Shown one piece after another: positions 57,686 to 64,000 of a stretch of 64,000 bases of DNA. Every line of letters begins with the position of its first letter. Positions within the stretch are counted from its first letter, which is position 1. This stretch comes from Methylomagnum ishizawai. GTDB taxonomy: Bacteria; Pseudomonadota; Gammaproteobacteria; Methylococcales; Methylococcaceae. Under the pieces are notes generated by a model, which made no database searches, was not told the origin of the DNA, and was given only the letters and a program-made list of their open reading frames with translations. A program made the position numbers and the translations under genes. The stretch lies in NCBI RefSeq assembly GCF_900155475.1, contig NZ_FXAM01000001.1:2653501-2717500 (forward strand), written 5' to 3'.

Positions 57686-59194
57686 CTAGCCCGCATTATG
57701 CAATTCCATCACCGAACTCCCCGAATCGCGCCTGGCCTTGGCCCCGTCGTTGCGGTGGCAGGATAAGCGGTCCAGATAATCCTGACTGATATCGCCGGTC
57801 ACATATTCGCCGTTGAAACAGGAGGTATCGAACGCCTCGATTTTGGGATTGCCGCGCCGCACCGAATCGATCAAATCCTCCAAATCCTGATAGACCAGCC
57901 AATCACAACCCAATTCCCGCTGCACTTCCATATCGGTGCGGCCATAGGCCACCAATTCATGGGCGGCGGGCATATCGATCCCATAGACATTGGGATAACG
58001 CACTGGCGGCGAGGCCGAGGCAAAATAAACCTTGTTGGCCCCGGCATCCCGTGCCATTTGGATAATCTGGGTCGAGGTGGTGCCGCGCACGATGGAATCG
58101 TCCACCAACAGCACGTTCTTACCCTTGAATTCCAGGTCGATGGCGTTGAGTTTCTGCCGCACCGATTTCTTGCGGAGATTCTGGCCGGGCATGATGAAGG
58201 TGCGCCCGATATAACGGTTCTTGATGAAACCCTCGCGGTATTTCACGCCCAGGCGGTTGGCGAGTTGCAGGGCCGAGGTGCGGCTGGTATCGGGGATGGG
58301 AATCACCACGTCGATATCATAGTCCGGGCGCAGCCGCAGAATCTTGTCGGCCAGATGGTCGCCCATCCGCAACCGGGCCTTGTAGACCGAAATATCGTCG
58401 ATGATCGAATCGGGCCGGGCGAAATAGACATACTCGAAGATGCACGGCGTATGGCGGGTCTGCTCGGCGCACAAACGGGTATGCAGCTTGCCATCCTTCT
58501 CGATGACGATGGCCTCGCCCGGCTGCACGTCGCGGATCAGGTCGAAACCCAGCACATCGAGGGCGACGCTCTCGGAGGCGATCATATAATCGGTGCCGTT
58601 CGGGGTCCTGCGCTCGCCGAACACCAGGGGACGGATGCCGTTGGGGTCGCGGAAGGCGATGATGCCGAAGCCGGTGATCATCGCCACCACCGTATAAGCC
58701 CCCCGGCAGCGCCGATGCACCCCGGCCACCGCCTGGAACACATCCTCCGGCCCGACCCGGAGTTTGCCGAGTTCCATCAATTCGTGGGCGAACACGTTGA
58801 GGAGGACTTCGGAATCGGAATCGGTGTTGATATGGCGCTGGTCCTGCACGAACAATTCGCGCTTCAGCACCTCGGCATTGGTCAGGTTGCCGTTATGGGC
58901 CAGGGTGATGCCGTAGGGCGAGTTCACGTAGAACGGCTGGGCTTCGGCGGAACTGGTACAGCCAGCGGTCGGATAGCGCACATGGGCGATACCCATGCCA
59001 CCCCTGAGGTTCACCATATGGCGGGTATGAAATACATCCCGCACCAAGCCGCTTTCCTTGCGCAGGTTCATGCGATCCCCTTCGCAGGTCACGATACCGG
59101 CGGCGTCCTGGCCGCGGTGTTGGAGGACGGTCAAAGCCTCGTAAAGCTCTTGATTGACCTCTTCGCTGGAAACGAGGCCGGCAATACCACACAT
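57686..59194 (-). CDS. purF: Amidophosphoribosyltransferase (502 aa)
   Basis: First step of purine synthesis: PRPP + glutamine to phosphoribosylamine. The start at 59194 puts the catalytic cysteine second ([14 protein letters not shown]), as needed for Ntn-type autoprocessing; a start three codons earlier would not. Glutaminase blocks: [20 protein letters not shown]. The phosphoribosyltransferase motif [17 protein letters not shown] lies near residue 364. The length is normal. It follows cvpA by nine bases, as in E. coli. Confidence 0.97.
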   Translation of the reverse strand: MCGIAGLVSSEEVNQELYEALTVLQHRGQDAAGIVTCEGDRMNLRKESGLVRDVFHTRHMVNLRGGMGIAHVRYPTAGCTSSAEAQPFYVNSPYGITLAHNGNLTNAEVLKRELFVQDQRHINTDSDSEVLLNVFAHELMELGKLRVGPEDVFQAVAGVHRRCRGAYTVVAMITGFGIIAFRDPNGIRPLVFGERRTPNGTDYMIASESVALDVLGFDLIRDVQPGEAIVIEKDGKLHTRLCAEQTRHTPCIFEYVYFARPDSIIDDISVYKARLRMGDHLADKILRLRPDYDIDVVIPIPDTSRTSALQLANRLGVKYREGFIKNRYIGRTFIMPGQNLRKKSVRQKLNAIDLEFKGKNVLLVDDSIVRGTTSTQIIQMARDAGANKVYFASASPPVRYPNVYGIDMPAAHELVAYGRTDMEVQRELGCDWLVYQDLEDLIDSVRRGNPKIEAFDTSCFNGEYVTGDISQDYLDRLSCHRNDGAKARRDSGSSVMELHNAG

Positions 59195-59203
59195 GTCACT
59201 CAC

Positions 59204-59713
59204 CTATCGATGGGAAGCTGTCGAAGACTTGAAGGGGCCGCCGCGGTCGATTTGGCCGCGCAGCCGGAGGGCCAGGGATTGGAAGGGTGGAATCAGTTTA
59301 GACGACTTCCACCAAGGATCGCTCGTCAAGGGCGTGGCCGCCGCCCCCAGGACCAACATCGCCACCAGGAGGACTCCACGGGCGAGGCCGAACACCATCC
59401 CGGCCAGGCGGTCGGCACCGGCCAGGCCGGTGCCCTGTACCAGTTTGTTGAGCAGGAACGCCAGCACGCCCGCCACGACCAAGGTAGCGGCGAGCAGGAG
59501 GGCGAACGCGGCGGCGAAACGGACCGAAGGCGGGTTGATCGCGGTCAACCAATGGGCCGACACTTCGCCGCTATAGCGCAGTCCCACCCAGAGCGCCGCA
59601 GCCCAGGCCAGCAGGGAAAACACCTCCCGCACCAAGCCCCGGCCCAAGCCGACCACGCCGGACAGGCCGACGATCCCGACGATGCCATAATCCACCCCGG
59701 TCAAGGGCGGCAT
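59204..59713 (-). CDS. cvpA: CvpA family membrane protein (169 aa)
   Basis: Inner-membrane protein required for colicin V production in E. coli; its cellular role is still poorly defined, with links to envelope stress. Four hydrophobic segments are visible: YGIVGIVGLSGVVGLGRGLV, LLAWAAALWVGLRY, FALLLAATLVVAGVLAFLL and AGMVFGLARGVLLVAML. DYGIVGIVGLS at the N-terminus is typical. It lies in the conserved dedD-cvpA-purF order. Confidence 0.92.
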   Translation of the reverse strand: MPPLTGVDYGIVGIVGLSGVVGLGRGLVREVFSLLAWAAALWVGLRYSGEVSAHWLTAINPPSVRFAAAFALLLAATLVVAGVLAFLLNKLVQGTGLAGADRLAGMVFGLARGVLLVAMLVLGAAATPLTSDPWWKSSKLIPPFQSLALRLRGQIDRGGPFKSSTASHR

Positions 59714-59739
59714 CGCCCGACCCGCGCACCCACCGGCGC

Positions 59740-60729
59740 TTATTTGCGCGGCAAGATCAAGCTCTTGATCCCCACCGCGCCCTCGATCTGCTTTTGCACC
59801 TGTTCCGCCCGGCCCCGGTTCAATTCTGGTCCGACCCGCACCCGGTAGGTCACGCCGGAGCCGCCATGGATGGTCTCCACATAGGCCGCGATGCTCTGTT
59901 TGCGCAGCCGTTCCGCCAAACCACGGGCATTGCTCTCGCTCGCGAAGCTACCGGCCTGGACCACCCAGGCGGAAGGCGTTTCGGTCGGCGCGGCGGAATG
60001 TTTGGGTTCGGGCGGCTTGGGCGGGGTGAGCTTGGCCAGGGTTTCGGGCGGCGGGGTTTTGGGCACGGGCGCGGCGGGCTTGGGCGATGCCGCCGGGGAC
60101 TCCGCCACCGGCGTGGCGGCGGGTTTCAAAGCTGGCTTGGCCGCGACCGGATCGGCGGGTTTGGGTTGCTGCGGGGATTTTGGCTTATCCTGCGGCTTCT
60201 TCGCAGCGGGTTCTACCGGCTTGGGCACGGGCGGAACCTTAGCGGATTTACCAGGCTTGGCCGGTTCGGCCAAGGCGGCCTTGGGGATGGGCGCTTGCTT
60301 GGCACCGGGTTTGCCCAGGGCGGGCGGCTCGCCCCCTTCGTCCGTGCCCGTAAAATCCTCTTCCCCGGCGGAGGCTTCGGTGGTTTCCTCCACCGGCTCC
60401 TCGACGGAAGCGGCGGCTTCCTCGGGCGGCGGCTCGGCCTTGGGCGGCTTCGGCGGCGGCGCGTCTTCCAGGGGAATCACCCGGTAGCCGGTTTCGGCGG
60501 CGGTTTTTTGCCCCTTCTTGTTCTCGGGCTGCTCGGCCTGGGCGATATCCGCCGCCGACTTGGGTAGCTCGATGCTCTTCTGTTCAATGGGTTCGGGTGG
60601 GGCGGATAGCTCGACCGCCGCCTTATCCTTGGGGTGTCCGGGGTCCTCGAACAACATCGGCACGAAGATCACCACCAAGCCCACGATAATCGTCGCGCCC
60701 AGCAGGCGCTGCTTCAATTGCTCATCCAT
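59740..60729 (-). CDS. SPOR-domain protein, DedD-like (329 aa)
   Basis: A short cytoplasmic N-terminus (MDEQLKQRLLG), one transmembrane helix (ATIIVGLVVIFVPMLF), a long Ala/Pro/Lys-rich periplasmic linker (~40-245), and a C-terminal SPOR domain (~250-329, AWVVQAGSFASESNARGLAE). SPOR domains bind denuded peptidoglycan at the division septum. By position between folC and cvpA it corresponds to dedD. The linker is longer than in E. coli DedD (about 220 residues in total), and this is the main difference. Confidence 0.9.
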   Translation of the reverse strand: MDEQLKQRLLGATIIVGLVVIFVPMLFEDPGHPKDKAAVELSAPPEPIEQKSIELPKSAADIAQAEQPENKKGQKTAAETGYRVIPLEDAPPPKPPKAEPPPEEAAASVEEPVEETTEASAGEEDFTGTDEGGEPPALGKPGAKQAPIPKAALAEPAKPGKSAKVPPVPKPVEPAAKKPQDKPKSPQQPKPADPVAAKPALKPAATPVAESPAASPKPAAPVPKTPPPETLAKLTPPKPPEPKHSAAPTETPSAWVVQAGSFASESNARGLAERLRKQSIAAYVETIHGGSGVTYRVRVGPELNRGRAEQVQKQIEGAVGIKSLILPRK

Positions 60730-60746
60730 TCGACAACAACCTCGGG

Positions 60747-62009
60747 TCAGGCGGTATGAGCCAGATACTCGGACACCAGGAAAAACGAACCGAACACCAG
60801 GATGAGATCGCCGCTCCGGGCGCTGGCGCGGGCCTTTGCCAACGCCGCGGCCATATCGCCGAACCCTTGTTCGACGGCGGAAACGCCCAAAGCGCGGAAT
60901 ACTTCGAGCAATTCCCCGGCGGTGGCGGCCCTGGGCATGGCGAGCGGTGCCAGATACCAATGGTCGATCTCGGCACGGATATGTTCAACAATGCCGACGA
61001 TATCCTTATCCCGCATCACCGCGAACACCGCATGGACCTTGCGGCCCGCGAATTCCCGGCGGAGATACCCGGCCAGCATCCTGACCGCCTGCGGATTATG
61101 GGCCACATCCAGCAGCACGGGAACCTCGCCCGGAAAGAATTGGAACCGGCCCATCAGGCTGACCCCGGCGAGACCGCCACGGATGGCGTCCACCGAAACC
61201 GGCCGCCGGTCGGCGATCCGGTGCAGGGTTTCCAACACCGCCGCGGCGTTCATGAGTTGATGCTCGCCGGGGATCGCGGGCCGGGGCAGATCGTCGAGAC
61301 GTGCCGCCCCGCTCCACCAAGCCCAACCCCGCCCGGAAACCGCATAGCCAAAATCCCGGCCCTGGCAGCGCAAGGGTACGCCCTGTTGTTCGGCATAGCC
61401 TAGCACCGAATCCGGCACCGCCGGATCGCCGATCACGGCGGGCCGCCCGGCGCGGAAAATCCCGGCCTTTTCCAGGCCAATCGCCTCGCGGGTATGGCCC
61501 AGCCATTCCTGATGGTCGATATCGATGCTGGCGAGCAAGGCGGCATCGGTGTCGATGATGTTCACCGCATCCAACCTGCCGCCCAAGCCCACCTCCAGAA
61601 TCTGCACGTCCAAACCGGCGGCGGCGAAGATATCCAGGGCCGCGAGGGTGCCGAACTCGAAAAAGCTGAGGGAGGTTGCGCCACGGGCGGCGTCGATGCG
61701 GGCGAAAGCTTCGCAGATGGGCGCGTCGTCCACCATCCGGCCATCGATGCGGATGCGCTCGTTGTACTTGAGGATATGCGGCGAGGTATAAGTGCCCACC
61801 CGGTAGCCTTGCGCCCTGAGGATCGCGTCCAACAGGGCGACACAGGAACCCTTGCCATTGGTGCCGCCCACGGTGATGGTGAACGGAACCCGGCGGTCCC
61901 CATCCATCGCCGCGAACACCCGGCTCACCCGGCCCAGCCCCATGTCGATGGCGCGGGGATGCAAGGTCTCCTGCCAAGCCAGCCAATCAGCCAGCGTTGT
62001 GAAACGCAT
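60747..62009 (-). CDS. folC: Folylpolyglutamate / dihydrofolate synthase (420 aa)
   Basis: Adds glutamate to dihydropteroate and to folates using ATP. Starts at the ATG at 62009 (MRFTTLADWLAWQETLHPRA). The ATP site is VGGTNGKGSCVALLDAIL (~residues 44-61), the omega-loop block YTSPHILKYNERIRIDG follows, then EVGLGGRLDAVNII and the metal-binding DIDHQEWLG. The C-terminal ligase domain begins near LMGRFQFFPGEVPVLLDVAH. It lies four bases after accD, so coupled translation is likely. Confidence 0.96.
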   Translation of the reverse strand: MRFTTLADWLAWQETLHPRAIDMGLGRVSRVFAAMDGDRRVPFTITVGGTNGKGSCVALLDAILRAQGYRVGTYTSPHILKYNERIRIDGRMVDDAPICEAFARIDAARGATSLSFFEFGTLAALDIFAAAGLDVQILEVGLGGRLDAVNIIDTDAALLASIDIDHQEWLGHTREAIGLEKAGIFRAGRPAVIGDPAVPDSVLGYAEQQGVPLRCQGRDFGYAVSGRGWAWWSGAARLDDLPRPAIPGEHQLMNAAAVLETLHRIADRRPVSVDAIRGGLAGVSLMGRFQFFPGEVPVLLDVAHNPQAVRMLAGYLRREFAGRKVHAVFAVMRDKDIVGIVEHIRAEIDHWYLAPLAMPRAATAGELLEVFRALGVSAVEQGFGDMAAALAKARASARSGDLILVFGSFFLVSEYLAHTA

Positions 62010-62013
62010 GGGT

Positions 62014-62967
62014 TTAGGCGTCGCCTTGGGGTTCGCCGCTGGGCAGCGGCGCATCGGTGGCGACTATTTCAGGCTTGGGTTCTTCGACCACGGGCGGTTT
62101 CTGCGCCACGGACGGCCTACCGGTCATCAAAAGGTCGAGTAAGGCCGCGATCTTGCCGCGCATTTCGCGGCGGTCCACGATCATATCCAAGGCACCGTGT
62201 TCCAGCAGGAATTCGCTGCGCTGGAAGCCTTCCGGCAGTTTCTCGCGCACGGTCTGCTCGATCACCCGTGGCCCTGCGAAGCCGATCAAAGCACCCGGCT
62301 CGCCGATATTGATATCGCCCAGCATCGCCAAACTGGCCGACACCCCGCCCATGGTGGGATCGGTCAGCACCGAAATGAACGGCAAACCGGCGGCGGCGAG
62401 TTTGGCCAAGGCGGCGCTGGTCTTCGCCATCTGGAACAAGGACAGCAAGGATTCCTGCATCCGCGCCCCGCCGCTGGCGCTGAACACCACCAGGGGCATC
62501 CCGTGGGCCAAGCAATGATTGACCCCGCGCACGAAACGCTCGCCCACCACCGACCCCATGGACCCGGCCATGAAATCGAAATTGAAGGCGGCGGCGACCA
62601 CGGGACGCCCTTCCAACTGCCCGGCGACCACGCTTAGCGCGTCCTTTTCCCCGGTGGCTTTCTGGGCCTGGGACAGGCGGTCCTTGTATTTCTTGCTATC
62701 GCGGAATTTCAAGGGATCGAGCGGGGCGAGGTTCTCGCCGAGTTCCAGGCGGTTCCCAGGATCGAGGAACAGATGCAGACGCTTCTTGCTACCGATCCGC
62801 ATGTGATGGCCGCACTTGGGGCAGACTTCAAGGTTCCGCTCCACCTCCGAGCGATAGAGGATGGCGTTGCAACTCGGGCATTTGCTCCACAATCCTTCCG
62901 GCACCGTGCTTTTGGTAGAAGCTTCCGTGCGGATTTTCGAAGGAACAAGTTTGTGAAACCAGCTCAA
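62014..62967 (-). CDS. accD: Acetyl-CoA carboxylase carboxyltransferase subunit beta (317 aa)
   Basis: Transfers carboxyl from carboxybiotin to acetyl-CoA with AccA, the first committed step of fatty acid synthesis. A zinc finger at ~31-56 reads [12 protein letters not shown] ... CPKCGHH. The crotonase-fold body has [40 protein letters not shown] and [20 protein letters not shown]. Its order after trpA and before folC is the standard gammaproteobacterial one. A short Pro/Glu tail ([15 protein letters not shown]) extends the C-terminus. Confidence 0.97.
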   Translation of the reverse strand: MSWFHKLVPSKIRTEASTKSTVPEGLWSKCPSCNAILYRSEVERNLEVCPKCGHHMRIGSKKRLHLFLDPGNRLELGENLAPLDPLKFRDSKKYKDRLSQAQKATGEKDALSVVAGQLEGRPVVAAAFNFDFMAGSMGSVVGERFVRGVNHCLAHGMPLVVFSASGGARMQESLLSLFQMAKTSAALAKLAAAGLPFISVLTDPTMGGVSASLAMLGDINIGEPGALIGFAGPRVIEQTVREKLPEGFQRSEFLLEHGALDMIVDRREMRGKIAALLDLLMTGRPSVAQKPPVVEEPKPEIVATDAPLPSGEPQGDA

Positions 62968-62988
62968 GGGGTTGACTCTCGTATGGGT

Positions 62989-63801
62989 TTAGGAAGAGGC
63001 GGCGTCCATCGCGGAACGCATGGATTGCAGCAAGGCGACGATCCCGGCCAGGGCGCGGTCGGGTTCGCTTTCGGCGGCTTCGATCTTGCCGACCAGGGCG
63101 CTACCCACGACCACGGCATCGGCAAAGGCGGCGATGGCGGCGGCGATTTGGGCATCCTTCACGCCGAAGCCAACGCCGACCGGCAGGTTGGTCAGCGCCT
63201 TGATTTCGGCCAGCTTGCGCTCGACCTCGCCCAAGTCCATATGGGAAGCGCCGGTCACGCCCTTCAGCGAAACATAATAGAGATAGCCACGACCGAGTTG
63301 GCCCATTTTGCGGATGCGCTCCTCGGTGCTGTTCGGGGCCAGGAGATAGATGGGATCGATGCCCGCCTCGTGCAGCAGGGGCAGCAGTTCGGAGGATTCC
63401 TCGGGCGGCAGATCGACGGTGAGGACGCCATCGACCCCGGCTGCCTTGGCCTGCTCGACGAAAGCCGTGTAGCCCATGGCCTCGATAGGGTTGAGATAAC
63501 CCATCAGCACCACGGGGGTTTCGGCGTCCTGGGCGCGGAATTCACAGACCAGGCCCAACACCCGGCGCAGGCCCATCTTATGGACCAGGGCGCGTTCGCT
63601 GGCCTTCTGGATCACCGGGCCGTCGGCCATGGGATCGGAAAACGGCACGCCCAGCTCGATGATATCGGCCCCGGCCCCGACCATGGCATGGAGCGCCGGG
63701 ACGGTGAATTCCGGGGTGGGATCGCCCGCCGTGATGAACGGGATGAGCGCCTTGCGCTGGGCTTGTCGCAATGCCTCGAATTTGGCGGTCAGGCGGCTCA
63801 C
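62989..63801 (-). CDS. trpA: Tryptophan synthase alpha chain (270 aa)
   Basis: Cleaves indole-3-glycerol phosphate to indole and glyceraldehyde-3-phosphate, passing indole to TrpB. Motifs: [20 protein letters not shown] (~residues 18-37), the catalytic Glu in [31 protein letters not shown], and the phosphate-binding [10 protein letters not shown]. The length is normal. Its ATG overlaps the TGA of trpB by four bases (ATGA, 63798-63801). Confidence 0.97.
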   Translation of the reverse strand: MSRLTAKFEALRQAQRKALIPFITAGDPTPEFTVPALHAMVGAGADIIELGVPFSDPMADGPVIQKASERALVHKMGLRRVLGLVCEFRAQDAETPVVLMGYLNPIEAMGYTAFVEQAKAAGVDGVLTVDLPPEESSELLPLLHEAGIDPIYLLAPNSTEERIRKMGQLGRGYLYYVSLKGVTGASHMDLGEVERKLAEIKALTNLPVGVGFGVKDAQIAAAIAAFADAVVVGSALVGKIEAAESEPDRALAGIVALLQSMRSAMDAASS

Positions 63802-64000
63802 AGGCTGATTCCCTCGCGTTGGGCTATGGTGTTGATGTCTTTGTCGCCGCGCCCGGAGAGGTTGACCAGGATTTGCTGGTCCTTGCCCAGGGTGGGCGCG
63901 AGTTTCATGGCGTAGGCGACGGCGTGGCTGGATTCCAGGGCCGGGATGATGCCTTCCATCCGGGTCAGGGTGTGGAAACCCACCATCGCTTCGCTATCGG
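63798..64000 (-). CDS. trpB: Tryptophan synthase beta chain, C-terminal end (gene continues beyond the window)
   Basis: Only the last ~66 residues are inside the window; the frame is open to the right edge. The visible [20 protein letters not shown] and [13 protein letters not shown], then [13 protein letters not shown], match the C-terminal end of TrpB, including the serine-rich cofactor phosphate region (SGRGDKD). It overlaps trpA by four bases. Confidence 0.97.
   Translation of the reverse strand, partial: DSEAMVGFHTLTRMEGIIPALESSHAVAYAMKLAPTLGKDQQILVNLSGRGDKDINTIAQREGISL

Overview
The window is GC-rich, densely coded chromosomal DNA from a gammaproteobacterium. Its right end carries, on the minus strand, the order trpB-trpA-accD-folC-dedD/SPOR-cvpA-purF-metZ, a housekeeping arrangement typical of the class. 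The codon use, the zwf gene and the mix of iron, copper and c-di-GMP functions would fit a methane oxidiser of the Methylococcaceae. That assignment is inference, because no methane or methanol oxidation gene lies in the window. I saw no rRNA, tRNA, insertion sequence, prophage or CRISPR array.

Layout. 1-2.1 kb: the end of a thiamine-diphosphate enzyme followed by two unusual citrate-synthase-fold proteins. 2.1-9.9 kb: a TonB-dependent receptor, an orphan periplasmic binding protein and a 1514-residue hybrid kinase with GGDEF and EAL domains. 9.9-12.1 kb (minus): a lone Cas6-family protein, an FTR1 iron permease and a periplasmic cupredoxin, with a Fur-box-like site upstream. 12.3-15.5 kb: zwf, a PatB-type lyase and a small secreted repeat protein. 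15.6-20.6 kb: sbcDC. 20.6-26.9 kb: a rhodanese-ankyrin fusion, alpha carbonic anhydrase, a probably frameshifted small secreted protein, a YcgR-like PilZ protein, mobA, two small envelope proteins and an HD-GYP protein. 27-34.7 kb: a double glycosyltransferase, rpoD, a small lipoprotein and a DUF1631 protein. 35.2-44.9 kb: three paralogous chemoreceptors and cheW, with an apparent remnant of a fourth receptor. 45.1-52.4 kb: an ABC-type membrane protein with a degenerate ATPase, rsgA, an M48 protease, orn, a BarA-like hybrid kinase and a zinc-ribbon membrane protein. 52.7-54.7 kb: a three-gene RiPP cluster of the HvfABC/bufferin type (precursor, DUF692/MNIO enzyme, DUF2063 partner). 54.7-64 kb (minus): a small membrane protein, ugd, and the metZ-purF-cvpA-dedD-folC-accD-trpA-trpB block.

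Two themes recur. One is cyclic-di-GMP and surface or motility control: GGDEF/EAL, YcgR, HD-GYP, DUF1631 and the chemoreceptors with CheW. The other is metal handling: FTR1 with cupredoxin under a probable Fur site, the TonB receptor, and the HvfABC-type cluster whose relatives make copper-binding modified peptides. The most interesting items are this RiPP cluster, a chemoreceptor with three nearly identical 270-bp internal repeats beside a decayed receptor copy, the orphan Cas6-like protein, the ATPase-dead ABC protein, and the paired citrate-synthase-like proteins lacking the usual catalytic histidines.
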